From Bin87 sp965261195 (lineage in GTDB: Bacteria > Chloroflexota > Dehalococcoidia > Lucifugimonadales > UBA3495), in assembly GCA_965261195.1 (NCBI GenBank), contig OZ253455.1, positions 868,001 through 932,000 of the forward strand: 64,000 nt of DNA, given 5' to 3'. A program made the translations under genes and the position numbers. Below, in pieces: positions 8,887 through 17,218 of the stretch. Position 1 is the stretch's first letter. Every line of letters begins with the position of its first letter. Under the pieces are notes generated by a model. That model made no database searches and had not been told where the DNA came from. It saw nothing but the letters and a program-made list of their open reading frames with translations.

Positions 8887-9516
8887 TTACAGCATCTGCA
8901 CGAAGCGTGGTGTGACCCGACACTTTTCGGCAGCAATGATGGCGTCAATCTCGTGAAGGGCAACATCCAGCTGGCCGTCCCGGTTGACGACCCGGTAGTC
9001 AAACTCGTCAATTCGGTCCAACTCTACGGTCGCCTCTTGCAAACGCCGCTGCACTTCAGTTTCGTCTTCGGTGCCACGGGCCGCCAGCCGGTTGCGCAAC
9101 TCGCCCAGCGTCGCCGGCATCACAAAGATGGTCAGCGCGTCAGGAGCGATGCCGCGAATGGTGGCGGCGCCCTGCACGTCGATTTCAAGGATAACATCTT
9201 TGCCGGCGATGAGGGGGTCACGCACCTGCCAGCGGGGGACTCCGTACCAGCGGTCGTACACCTGGGCGTTTTCCAGCAATTCGTCGCGCTCGCGCATCCG
9301 CAGGAAGTCAGCGACATCCAGGAAAATATAATCCTCGCCGTTGACTTCTCCCGGGCGCATGGGTCGCGTGGTGGCGGTAACCGCAAAGTGCCAGGGCCGT
9401 TCCAGTTTGCGCAAGGCGGTCACCAGCGTACCCTTGCCCGATGCCGATGGGCCGGATATTACGACCAGCATCGGTGGCGCGGGGCTGGCTGCCGGCAGCT
9501 CAGCGTCAACTGCCAT
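8887..9516 (-). CDS. gmk: Guanylate kinase
   Basis: Converts GMP plus ATP to GDP plus ADP. The P-loop is GPSASGKGT, followed by the GMP-binding TTRPMRPGEVNGEDY and the conserved EIDVQGA and VMPATLGEL segments. Start choice is uncertain. In-frame ATG codons occur at 9537, 9516 and 9471. I chose 9516 because it overlaps the stop of the upstream membrane gene (9506-9508) and suits coupled translation, giving 209 aa, close to the family norm. The 9471 start would place the P-loop closest to the N-terminus, as in many Gmk proteins. The 5' part is duplicated at 9977-10108. Confidence 0.93.
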   Translation of the reverse strand: MAVDAELPAASPAPPMLVVISGPSASGKGTLVTALRKLERPWHFAVTATTRPMRPGEVNGEDYIFLDVADFLRMRERDELLENAQVYDRWYGVPRWQVRDPLIAGKDVILEIDVQGAATIRGIAPDALTIFVMPATLGELRNRLAARGTEDETEVQRRLQEATVELDRIDEFDYRVVNRDGQLDVALHEIDAIIAAEKCRVTPRFVQML

Positions 9517-9992
9517 CAGACGGATGGGACGCGCCATTGCCGTTGTTGCGACGGTCAATGCGCTCAATGGATTCCAGAAAGCGGGCCAACATAGTATCAA
9601 ACATCCGCTCCATTCGGGCGGCGTCTTCGGCCCGCCGAGCAACGTCCTCTTGCCGCTGCCTTTCGATGCGGGCGGCGTCTTCGGTCCGACGAGCATTGTC
9701 CTCTTCCCGTTGCTTTTCCAGCATGGCCATCCACTGCCGATGTTCCTCTTCGTGCTGGCGTCGCTGTTGCATGGTGAAAAACATTTCAAGCGCTCCTACG
9801 AAAGCAAATGCGGCCAGCACCGCCGCCGTGTTCACGATAGAATCGGACAGTATCTCCGGAACTTCGCGTCTCCAGATTAAGTATATCGTTATCGTTGCCG
9901 TCAACGTACTGACAGCGAGCAGGGCCGCAGTCAGCAGATATAGTAACCCGGCTTTCGTCAAACTGCCTCGCCTAACCTACTGCGTTGCCGCC
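9424..9992. repeat. Tandem duplication, copy 1 (569 bp)
   Basis: Copy 1 of a direct tandem duplication whose partner is 9995-10509. It contains the P-loop-coding 5' end of gmk and the whole membrane coiled-coil gene. It is 54 bp longer than copy 2 because of one extra 18-codon repeat inside the coding region. The copies otherwise differ at scattered single bases, so the event is not brand new. Confidence 0.93.
9506..9961 (-). CDS. Small membrane protein with charged coiled-coil tail (copy 1)
   Basis: The 151-aa product has two predicted membrane helices (about residues 4-29 and 44-64). These are followed by a highly charged helical tail rich in Arg, Glu and Gln, with RQRQEDVARRAEDAARMER-type repeats, likely a coiled coil. 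The family is unrecognised. It starts with TTG behind GCGAGG. Its stop overlaps the gmk start, so it is transcribed and perhaps translationally coupled with gmk. It is a near copy of the 133-aa gene at 10077-10478 but has one extra 18-aa repeat. A role as a membrane-anchored scaffold is only a guess. Confidence 0.7.
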   Translation of the reverse strand: MTKAGLLYLLTAALLAVSTLTATITIYLIWRREVPEILSDSIVNTAAVLAAFAFVGALEMFFTMQQRRQHEEEHRQWMAMLEKQREEDNARRTEDAARIERQRQEDVARRAEDAARMERMFDTMLARFLESIERIDRRNNGNGASHPSDGS

Positions 9993-10108
9993 ATCAGCGT
10001 ACCCTTGCCCGATGCCGATGGGCCGGAGATTACGACCAGCATCGGTGGCGCGGGGCTGGCTGCCGGCAGCTCAGCGTCAACTGCCATCAGACGGATGGGA
10101 CGCGCCAT
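9977..10108 (-). pseudogene. Truncated duplicate of the gmk 5' end
   Basis: A 43-codon frame that repeats the first part of gmk, from the ATG equivalent to 9537, through the P-loop GPSASGKGT, and then diverges into LMAATQ and a stop at the duplication junction. It cannot encode a functional kinase. It was made by the tandem duplication and marks the boundary between the two copies. Confidence 0.85.
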
Positions 10109-10509
10109 TGCCGTTGTTGCGACGGTCAATGCGCTCGATGGATTCCAGAAAGCGGGCCAACATAGTATCAAACATCCGCTCCATTCGGGCGGCGTCTTCG
10201 GCCCGGCGGGCGTTGTCCTCTTCCCGTTGCTTTTCCAGCATGACCATCCACTGCCGATGTTCCGCTTCGTGCTGGCGTCGCTGTTGCATGGTGAAAAACA
10301 TTTCAAGCGCTCCTACGAAAGCAAGTGCGGCCAGCACCGCCGCCGTGTTCACGATAGAATCGGACAGTATTTCCGGAACTTCACGCTCCCAGATTAAGTA
10401 TATCGTTATCGTTGCCGTCAACGTACTGATGGCGAGCAGGGCCGCAGTCAGCAGGTATAGTAACCCGGCTTTCGTCAAACTGCCTCGCCTAACCTACTGC
10501 GTTGCCGCC
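9995..10509. repeat. Tandem duplication, copy 2 (515 bp)
   Basis: Copy 2 of the direct duplication with 9424-9992, offset by 571 bp at its left part. It begins inside the gmk P-loop region and ends just before the 3' end of aroA. Copy 2 is the one next to aroA, so the ancestral order was probably aroA, membrane gene, gmk. Confidence 0.93.
10077..10478 (-). CDS. Small membrane protein with charged coiled-coil tail (copy 2)
   Basis: A 133-aa paralogue of the protein at 9506-9961, with the same two membrane helices and the same charged tail but one fewer 18-residue repeat. Substitutions are few, for example WEREVP against WRREVP after the first helix. It begins with TTG, 37 bp after aroA. Both copies keep intact reading frames, which suggests they are still expressed. 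Confidence 0.68.
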   Translation of the reverse strand: MTKAGLLYLLTAALLAISTLTATITIYLIWEREVPEILSDSIVNTAAVLAALAFVGALEMFFTMQQRRQHEAEHRQWMVMLEKQREEDNARRAEDAARMERMFDTMLARFLESIERIDRRNNGNGASHPSDGS

Positions 10510-10515
10510 GTCCGT

Positions 10516-11805
10516 TCAGGCAGTCAGGGATTCCAGGTGCTCCCAGAAATTCGGGTAGGAAACGGAGGCATCCTCGGCGCCATGTATCGTAGTGTCGCCC
10601 GATGCGGCGAGGCCGGCGATTGCCAGCGACATTGCCAAACGATGGTCGCGGTGGCTCTCCACTTCGGCGCCGCTCAATCGGCCGGCGCCATGTATGACCA
10701 TGCCGTCTTCCCGAGCCTCAATGCTGGCGCCCATTCGGGTTAGTTCAGAGACCGTCGTCGCAATTCGGTCGGATTCTTTCACGCGCAGTTCAGCGGCGTC
10801 CCTGATGATGGTATCGCCCTCGGCAAAACAGGCCGCCACCGCCAGCACCGGCAGTTCGTCAATCATGATCGGGATGATTTCGCCGCCGAGGTCAATACCC
10901 TGCAGGCTTCCCGACGAGACGACCAGGTCAGCGACGGGTTCGCCGCCTTCGATACGCTGGTTTTCAAGCTTCAATGCGTCGCCGGCGCCCATCATTTGCA
11001 ACGCATCAATGATGCCGGCGCGGCTGGGGTTCAGGCCCACGCCCTGAATCGTAACCACGGCGTTGGGGTGAATCAACCCCGCCACCATCCAGAAGGCCGC
11101 CGAGGAAATATCTCCAGGCACCGCCACGTCCACCGACTTCAGATGAGCAGGATGCAGGGTCAACGCCAGCCCGTCGGTATCCAGTCGCACGCCCATCGCC
11201 GACATCATGCGCTCGGTGTGGTCGCGGGAGAGCGCCGGCTGATGCAACACGGTGGGGCCGTCGGCGGACAGTCCGGCCAGCATCAGGCAGGATTTTACCT
11301 GTGCGCTGGCCACCGGCATCTGATACTCGATTGACCGCAGGGCGCCGCCGCGTATCGCCAGCGGCGCCAGGGTATTGCCGTGGCGTCCCATTATGGACGC
11401 TCCCATCTGCTGAAGCGGCTGCACGACGCGGCCCATCGGTCGAGTACGCAGCGAACCATCGCCGGTCAACACGGCCAAGAAGTCCTGACCGGCCAGCAAC
11501 CCGGAGAGCAGTCGCATTGACGTGCCGCTGTTCCCGGCGTCCAGCAGGTCCGTCGGTTCCTGCAATTGCGGCCCCAGCCCGCCAACGCGCACACTGCCGG
11601 GTTCACCGAGCGGCTCGATGGTTACGCCCATCGCCTGCAGACAAGCGGCGGTGGAACGAACGTCTTCGCCGTCGGACAACCCCGTAACCGTCGCGGCGCC
11701 ATCGGCAATGGCGTTCAGGATTAGCGAGCGATGGGACACCGACTTATCCCCAGGGACGGCCAGGGCGCCCACAAGGTTAGCCGGTCGGCGGACAATCTGA
11801 TCCAC
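10516..11805 (-). CDS. aroA: 3-phosphoshikimate 1-carboxyvinyltransferase (EPSP synthase)
   Basis: Shikimate pathway enzyme joining shikimate-3-phosphate and PEP. The 429-aa protein shows GDKSVSHR near residue 19, the NSGTSMRLL PEP-binding segment and RVKESDRIATT towards the C-terminus. The start is GTG at 11805 with GGAGGGG 7 bp upstream. The start region lies inside a 15-bp direct repeat (GGGATGTAACGTGGA twice), so a second GTG upstream opens only a four-codon frame. It is preceded by tyrA on the same strand with a 33-bp gap, giving a tyrosine/aromatic pair. Confidence 0.95.
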   Translation of the reverse strand: MDQIVRRPANLVGALAVPGDKSVSHRSLILNAIADGAATVTGLSDGEDVRSTAACLQAMGVTIEPLGEPGSVRVGGLGPQLQEPTDLLDAGNSGTSMRLLSGLLAGQDFLAVLTGDGSLRTRPMGRVVQPLQQMGASIMGRHGNTLAPLAIRGGALRSIEYQMPVASAQVKSCLMLAGLSADGPTVLHQPALSRDHTERMMSAMGVRLDTDGLALTLHPAHLKSVDVAVPGDISSAAFWMVAGLIHPNAVVTIQGVGLNPSRAGIIDALQMMGAGDALKLENQRIEGGEPVADLVVSSGSLQGIDLGGEIIPIMIDELPVLAVAACFAEGDTIIRDAAELRVKESDRIATTVSELTRMGASIEAREDGMVIHGAGRLSGAEVESHRDHRLAMSLAIAGLAASGDTTIHGAEDASVSYPNFWEHLESLTA

Positions 11806-11838
11806 GTTACATCCCCTCCACGTTACATCCCCCGCAAT

Positions 11839-12927
11839 CTACTTTCGGTCATTGGGCCGACGGGTGGAATCTTTGTCGTCGGGCCGTTCGCCCAACATCA
11901 AACGGCGAGCGCGGTTTGCGATCCCCCCGAGGAACATTTGACCCATGGACTCGCTAAAGGTGGGGTATTCGGGTGTCTTCTCCAGTTCTCGGGAACGCGG
12001 GTTCACCAGGCCGGCCATCAATTTTGCCCGCGCCAGGCTGGCTTCCTCGAAGAGGGTGAGCATGGCTTCCGCGTCCGGTGGCTCGGTGTCGGTGTCCAGC
12101 AGCTTGCGGTACTCGTACAACTCCCGTATAAAAGCGTCAATCCAGGCAACGATCGGCTCAGGATTACTGACGCAGATATCCCGGTGCATCACCGCGTCAC
12201 CGGATGCCAGGCGGGTAATGTCGCGATAACCTGAGGATGCCAGCTGCCCGATGTCGGACCAGTTGGCCGACTTGCTGGTGCAACCCACCAGGGCAGTGGA
12301 CAGCACAAAGGGCAAGTGGCTCACGGCGGCAACGAAGCTGTCATGTTCATCCACGCTGATGAAATAGGGTTCGCCGCCGACCGATTCAACCAGTGTGGTA
12401 ACTTCGCCGACGGCGCGCTGGCTGGCTTTGGGGCTGGGGATAACACAGTAGGGCTTGCCCATGAACAGTTGGCCATCGGCGTTTTCAGGGCCCGGCGTTT
12501 CGCGGCCGGCCATGGGATGGCCCCCAACGAAATCCACCGAGTCCGGCAGCAATTCGTCGGCCCATTGCAGTACCTGGGTTTTGGTGCTGCCCACGTCGGT
12601 CACGACGCAGCCTTCCGGCAAGTAGGGGGACATGGCTTCCATCAACTCGCGCATTGCCATGACCGGAGTGGCCAGCACGACGACGTCGGCCTCTTCGATA
12701 GCGTTACCCAACCGGCTTTCCATCCGGTCGAAGGCTTCGCGGCGTTGGGCTCCGGCTCTGGCGGCGTGTTCGGCGTCGCTGCCGACCACCACCAGGTTTC
12801 GCAGCCCAGAGGCGCGGAGGGCCAACCCCAGCGAGGTGCCGATCAAACCGGTGCCGATAATCGTGATTTGTGCCACTGGGTGGTTTTGCTCCCACAACAG
12901 ACTTGCGACCGTCAACAAAAATACCAT
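11839..12927 (-). CDS. tyrA: Prephenate dehydrogenase
   Basis: NAD-dependent oxidative decarboxylation of prephenate to 4-hydroxyphenylpyruvate in tyrosine synthesis. The Rossmann motif IGTGLIGTSLG lies close to the N-terminus. VVLATPV, a VTDVGSTK segment and GGHPMAGRE (catalytic and substrate-binding His) follow in family order. The frame opens at 12927 (362 aa). A GTG at 12876 would remove a non-conserved, hydrophobic 17-residue lead and start four residues before the Rossmann strand; GGGAG lies upstream of it. I consider 12876 about equally likely. It heads the minus-strand run tyrA-aroA-membrane genes-gmk-lipA. Confidence 0.92.
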   Translation of the reverse strand: MVFLLTVASLLWEQNHPVAQITIIGTGLIGTSLGLALRASGLRNLVVVGSDAEHAARAGAQRREAFDRMESRLGNAIEEADVVVLATPVMAMRELMEAMSPYLPEGCVVTDVGSTKTQVLQWADELLPDSVDFVGGHPMAGRETPGPENADGQLFMGKPYCVIPSPKASQRAVGEVTTLVESVGGEPYFISVDEHDSFVAAVSHLPFVLSTALVGCTSKSANWSDIGQLASSGYRDITRLASGDAVMHRDICVSNPEPIVAWIDAFIRELYEYRKLLDTDTEPPDAEAMLTLFEEASLARAKLMAGLVNPRSRELEKTPEYPTFSESMGQMFLGGIANRARRLMLGERPDDKDSTRRPNDRK

Positions 12928-12998
12928 GACCGCGGATGTCGCAACTGACTGGTAGTGTACAGCATCCGCAACCGCCGGTAAAACGGTGAGCGGTTGGA

Positions 12999-14181
12999 CC
13001 AGGGTCTTTCGGTTTTCAAGGGTTGTCTAGGCCGAGGATGCGCAGGGATTGTCCTGGGGTCCAGCCGATGCGCCGCAAGGCCGCCGCGATGTTGCTTTCC
13101 CCGGCATGACGCAGCACGCTCACCACGATGTTGCGCACTATCGCCATTACCTGCGGCGCGGCCCCTTTCCGTACCCTACTGGCGTCTTCCCCCAGGGTTA
13201 CATCCCGCACGTAGTGCAGCCGGTTCTCAATTTCCCAATGCCCCCGTATATGTCTGAGCATCGCCTTTGGCCCCACCTTTCCGTCCAGACTGGTGATGGC
13301 GTAGCGCGACTCAGTGGCGGTCTGGCCGCGGCCCAGGGCGCGTCGCGTGATGCGGCACACCTGCCCCACATCGGGCCAGTCCAGGTAGTCGTTGAGCGCG
13401 TCGGTAGCTGACAATTCACGGATTTCCCAGCGGTCGCCGTGCCGGTTCCGGGTCCGCGCCTTCCGGTACTGTCCGCCCCGTACCGGCGCGGCGAAGGCCA
13501 GCGCGATGTCGTCGTAAAGTTCCCGCTGGTTCCGCTTCACGATGACCAGGTAGTCGCCCCCAGCGTCCCTGATCTGCTGGCAATAATCCCGCTGGCAGTA
13601 CAGCGCGTCCCCGGTCACCAGATTGCCCGCCACCGGCAGCAGCGTTGCCGTCAACTCCCGGGCCGCCGTCAGCTCCCCCTGACCTGGCCCGACCCCCCTT
13701 TTGCCCCGCTACCAGGCCGACGCCATGGGCATAACCCGCCACCAGCCGCACGCCGGGCAGTTCCTCCCCGTGTATCCCGCGCAGCGCCTTGCCGTCCACC
13801 GCAATGGCCACCCTTTCCCCAGTGGCGGCCAGCCACTGCCGGGTCCACTGGGCCAGCGCCGCCTCAAAGGCGTCGGTGTCCAACTGGCAGAACACGGCGT
13901 GCAACGTGCTCACCGCCGGGGTCGTGGGTCGAGTGAAGCCCATGGCTGACACTGCGTCCGGGTCCTGTTGGCGCCCCCACTGGCAGATGGCGTAAAGGCT
14001 GCGGGCGCCGGAGAGCATGGCGCAGACGGCCAAGGTCAGGATGGCGGGCAACGGATGTCGCTTGCCCTGGGGCGAGCGTGGGTCGGGGACGGCGCCCAAG
14101 GCGGCGGGCAGGCTGCGGGCTAATTCGTTAGTCTCCATGACAACAGATTAGCCGCTTTTTTAGAAAACCGAAAGACCCTGG
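12999..14181 (-). mobile_element. ISAs1-family insertion sequence
   Basis: A 1183-bp element bounded by perfect 18-bp inverted repeats, CCAGGGTCTTTCGGTTTT at 12999-13016 and its complement at 14164-14181. It contains one ISAs1-type transposase frame split by a frameshift. No convincing target duplication is seen next to the repeats. It lies between tyrA and the proV promoter. Confidence 0.9.
13016..14138 (-). pseudogene. ISAs1-family transposase, frameshifted
   Basis: The N-terminal part (14138 down to about 13700) begins METNELARSLPAALGAVPDP and contains the first DDE aspartate in AIAVDGKALRG. The C-terminal part (about 13654 down to 13016) contains the GDALYCQRDYC and DYLVIVKRNQ segments and the HWEIENRLHYVRDV block with the catalytic Glu. 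The frames are offset at a run of six C (13693-13698, plus strand). Removing one base restores GVGPGQGELTAARE and a single protein of about 370 aa, the family length. The required shift is +1, so known -1 programmed slippage does not fit. It is probably an inactive transposase or a homopolymer sequencing error. Confidence 0.88.
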
Positions 14182-14199
14182 GGTCGGGGCGGTTCAGGG

Positions 14200-14229
14200 T
14201 TGACAAAACGCCGGTTCCGGGCCTACGGT
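14200..14229 (+). promoter_or_regulatory. Putative promoter of the proV gene
   Basis: TTGACA at 14200-14205 followed after 18 bp by TACGGT at 14224-14229. The -35 is perfect and the -10 is weak. It lies just outside the right end of the ISAs1 element. Confidence 0.4.
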
Positions 14230-14242
14230 GGGCAGACTATCG

Positions 14243-14288
14243 AGCGCGAATAATGCGTTGCAGATAGCGCGAATAATGCGTTGCAGAT
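14243..14288 (+). repeat. 23-bp tandem direct repeat in the proV leader
   Basis: A 23-bp unit beginning AGCGCGAATAATGCGTTGC occurs twice back to back (14243-14265 and 14266-14288), identical in both copies. It sits between the putative promoter and the proV start. Confidence 0.9.
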
Positions 14289-14375
14289 GTTGGGTCCAGG
14301 GCTGGCAGAGGCTGCCCTACGCTCCGGTGAACTGCGCCCCGGTGACAGAAACGCGAAGTGCCACGAGGTTGTCCG

Positions 14376-15761
14376 ATGGTCACAACCAACGAACCATCCG
14401 CCGTCGCGCCGGCCGTGTCCGAATCAATCGACGATGCGATTGTTGCAGCGTCGGGCGCTGTCGAGCAACCTTTCATACGCGTGCGTTCGGTATGGAAAGT
14501 TTTCGGCAAAGATCCGAAGAAGGCGCTGAACCCAGAATACGCAGACAAAGACAAGATATTTTTCCAGAGCGAATTCAACAACGTGGTCGGCTTGCAGGAC
14601 GTGTCTTTCGACGTTCAGCGCGGCGAAACCTTCGTGATAATGGGCCTCTCCGGCAGCGGCAAATCCACCATGGTGCGGTGCCTGATCCGTCTGATTGAAC
14701 CGACCGCCGGCGAGATATTCATTGATGGCGAGGACATTACCGCAATGTCCGACAAAGACCTCATCGCCTTCCGTCGCAGCAAAGTCGCCATGGTGTTTCA
14801 GCACTACGGCCTGATGCCCCACCGCAACGTGCTGGACAACGCGGCCTGGGGGCTGGAAGTCCAGGGGGTCAGCAAAGAGGAACGCTACCCCCGCACTCGC
14901 GCAGTGCTGGACTTGGTAGGCCTGGGCAATTGGGAAAACTCCTATCCTCGTCAGCTGTCCGGCGGGATGCAGCAACGCGTCGGTCTGGCCCGCGCCCTGG
15001 CCGTCAATACCGGCATCATGCTGATGGATGAGCCGTTCAGCGGCCTCGACCCACTGATACGACGTCAGATGCAGGACGAATTGCTGCGACTGCAATCCGA
15101 GCTGCAAAAGACCATCGTCTTCATCACCCACGACCTGAACGAGGCATTGAAGCTGGGCGACCGCATTGCGATTATGCACGACGGCAAAATTGCACAGATT
15201 GGGTCGCCGGAGGACATCGTGCTGCGCCCGGAGGACGCCTACGTGGGCGATTTTACTCAGGACGTGCGGCTGGAAAGCGTGCTGACCGCCAACAAGGTAA
15301 TGGTCACGCCCAAGGCTACCGTGATGGGGCACCAGGGGCCGCGCGCCGCTCTGCACACCATCGGCAACAGCGATGGCGACGCCGCCTGGGTAGTGGATCT
15401 GCGGGAACGCTACATGGGGCTGCTGTCCATCGCCAACGCGGAACGGGCGCTGCGGGCCGGGGTCAGACGGTTCGATCAAGCCTGGGAATTCGTGGACCGG
15501 GAGTACGTCGCGGTACCACCGACCACCAACTTCGACGAGCTGATACCCAGGGCGATAGTCAGCGACTTTCCCATTCCCGTGGTTGACGACGCCAACGTTC
15601 TGGTTGGAGAGGTGCATCGCAGCGCCCTGGCCGAGGCGTTGGCCGAAACCTCGGCCGCCGACCCTGATTACGAAGCGAACGCAGCCGAGAATGCCACTCT
15701 AGCGGATGAGTCTCGGGATGCGTCCGGCGACCGCAGCGCGAACGATGCAAACAATCAGTGA
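14376..15761 (+). CDS. proV: Glycine betaine/proline ABC transporter, ATP-binding protein
   Basis: Energises import of compatible solutes such as glycine betaine. The 461-aa product has Walker A GLSGSGKST (residues 90-98), the Q-loop in VFQHYGLMPHRNV, signature LSGGMQQR, Walker B LMDEPFSGLD and the H-loop in VFITHDLNEA. The C-terminal third resembles the paired CBS domains that sense ionic strength in ProV/OpuA proteins. The last 50 residues are an acidic Ala-rich tail. Start ATG 14376 has GAGG upstream; an upstream in-frame start at 14358 is possible. It is followed by proW and, further on, proX, giving a complete importer. Confidence 0.93.
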   Translation: MVTTNEPSAVAPAVSESIDDAIVAASGAVEQPFIRVRSVWKVFGKDPKKALNPEYADKDKIFFQSEFNNVVGLQDVSFDVQRGETFVIMGLSGSGKSTMVRCLIRLIEPTAGEIFIDGEDITAMSDKDLIAFRRSKVAMVFQHYGLMPHRNVLDNAAWGLEVQGVSKEERYPRTRAVLDLVGLGNWENSYPRQLSGGMQQRVGLARALAVNTGIMLMDEPFSGLDPLIRRQMQDELLRLQSELQKTIVFITHDLNEALKLGDRIAIMHDGKIAQIGSPEDIVLRPEDAYVGDFTQDVRLESVLTANKVMVTPKATVMGHQGPRAALHTIGNSDGDAAWVVDLRERYMGLLSIANAERALRAGVRRFDQAWEFVDREYVAVPPTTNFDELIPRAIVSDFPIPVVDDANVLVGEVHRSALAEALAETSAADPDYEANAAENATLADESRDASGDRSANDANNQ

Positions 15762-15785
15762 TTCTTGCATGAAGACCTGGATCGC

Positions 15786-15813
15786 AACGCCCGAGACACC
15801 ATCGGGCGTTTTC
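15786..15813 (+). terminator. Hairpin between proV and proW (attenuator-like)
   Basis: AACGCCCGA and TCGGGCGTT form a perfect 9-bp stem around a 7-nt loop, followed by TTTT counting the stem's last bases. It lies between the proV stop and the proW ribosome binding site, so it could reduce read-through within the operon or stabilise the 3' end of the proV transcript. Confidence 0.55.
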
Positions 15814-15829
15814 AACTCAGGAGGAAGTC

Positions 15830-16915
15830 ATGGCAGTGCTAACCAGGGATGAACCTGATAGCGGAGCGACGGAATCGATCCAGACTGTACCGAGCGCACC
15901 AGCCGAGACACCGCGACTCACGCTCGGCAACATTCCAACACTGTACAAATGGGCAGCTGGAATTGCCGTTGTTCTGGTTGTGCTGGTAGTCAGCCTCCTG
16001 ATTTGGGGGCCGGAGATGGAGTTTCCGACGACGGTGGCTCGAACAATGTCAAGCGACGGAACAACGACTTTTGACCGGTCGCTGAGGAACGTTACGGGAA
16101 GCGCAATTGACGTTGGGGCCAAATGGCTGACGCGCGAAGGGCAATGGCTGTTCGGAGGGATCAAGAACGGTGTTACGTATGCGCTGCTGTACATTGAAAA
16201 CGGTCTGAAGTGGCTACCATGGCCGGCCGTTGTTCTGGCGCTGGCGCTGGCGTCTTTTGCAGTGGGACGCTGGGCATTGCTGATATTTGCGACGGCGGCA
16301 TTTCTCTACATCGGCTTTATGGGACTTTGGGAAAACACCATCGACACCATTGCGTTGATGGTAGTCGCGGTGGCATTGTCGGTGGCGGCGGGGCTGCCGC
16401 TGGGGGTGCTGGCCGCGCGCAATCAGACTGGGGACCGCATCCTGCGCCCAATCCTGGACGGGATGCAGACCATGCCGAGCTTTGTGTACCTGCTGCCGGG
16501 GATTCTGTTCTTCGGGCTGGGCAAACCGGCGGGTATATTCGCCACCATCATCTACGCGGTGCCGCCGGTAATCCGGCTGACCAACCTGGGCATCCGTCAG
16601 GTGTCCCCCGAAACGGTGGAAGCGGCGCGGTCTTTCGGGGCTTCCCCGTTGCAATTGTTGGCCAAGGTGCAGGTTCCAATGGCTTTGCCGACGATTATGG
16701 CGGGCATCAACCAGACTACAATGCTGGCGCTATCGATGGTAACTATCGCCAGTATGGTAGCGGCTGGCGGATTGGGCGACAACGTGCTGCGGGCCATCCA
16801 AAAGAACGAAGTCGGCAACGGCGTACTCGCCGGTTTGGCTATCGTATTCATGGCTATCGTCATCGACCGCCTCACCCAGGCGGTGGCACGGAGCCGGCAG
16901 GAAGCATTGTCATAA
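15830..16915 (+). CDS. proW: Glycine betaine/proline ABC transporter, permease
   Basis: Inner-membrane permease of 361 aa. After a soluble N-terminal stretch come a first helix near residues 43-62 and a periplasmic-type segment. A cluster of helices then carries the binding-protein-dependent transport signature region (EAARSFGASPLQLLAKVQ, the EAA loop that contacts the ATPase). The long N-terminal extension is typical of ProW. Start ATG 15830 sits behind AGGAGG. With proV and proX it makes a compatible-solute or quaternary-amine importer; the ligand is not provable from sequence. Confidence 0.92.
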   Translation: MAVLTRDEPDSGATESIQTVPSAPAETPRLTLGNIPTLYKWAAGIAVVLVVLVVSLLIWGPEMEFPTTVARTMSSDGTTTFDRSLRNVTGSAIDVGAKWLTREGQWLFGGIKNGVTYALLYIENGLKWLPWPAVVLALALASFAVGRWALLIFATAAFLYIGFMGLWENTIDTIALMVVAVALSVAAGLPLGVLAARNQTGDRILRPILDGMQTMPSFVYLLPGILFFGLGKPAGIFATIIYAVPPVIRLTNLGIRQVSPETVEAARSFGASPLQLLAKVQVPMALPTIMAGINQTTMLALSMVTIASMVAAGGLGDNVLRAIQKNEVGNGVLAGLAIVFMAIVIDRLTQAVARSRQEALS

Positions 16916-16936
16916 GGCCAGGCGATAGGCCAAACT

Positions 16937-17080
16937 ATGGAGATTCCTGAACCGCAAAACGGAGCTGAAATCCCGCCCCAGCGCGACCGTGACCCGTGGT
17001 ATTCGTGGTCGCGGTGGTGTTGGTTTGGAGTGGGGATGTTCCTCATTCTCAGCTCCGTAGGTGTGGGGTACGTAATTTGA
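16937..17080 (+). CDS. Small membrane protein, 47 aa
   Basis: A short frame 21 bp after proW encodes 47 residues: a polar, proline-rich start (MEIPEPQNGAEIPP), then a Trp-rich DPWYSWSRWCWF segment and one C-terminal hydrophobic helix (VGMFLILSSVGVGYVI). Its position in the importer operon and the clean polar-then-hydrophobic organisation argue for a real gene, perhaps an accessory subunit. The ribosome binding site is weak and no family is recognised. Confidence 0.45.
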   Translation: MEIPEPQNGAEIPPQRDRDPWYSWSRWCWFGVGMFLILSSVGVGYVI

Positions 17081-17218
17081 GACATCATTGACCAGTTGCC
17101 GAAACCGATTACCATAGAGATGGCGCGAGCAGCCTTGCGTCAGGAGCCGGGCCGGATCGCCGATGCTCTGGCTTTGTCAGCGTACATTTCATTCGGACCG
17201 CCAGCAGGAGTTGATTTT

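Noticed and set aside
13690..13700. Programmed ribosomal frameshift in the ISAs1 transposase
   Set aside because: The needed shift is +1 at a G run; known IS frameshifts are -1 at A-rich sites, and the family normally has one frame.
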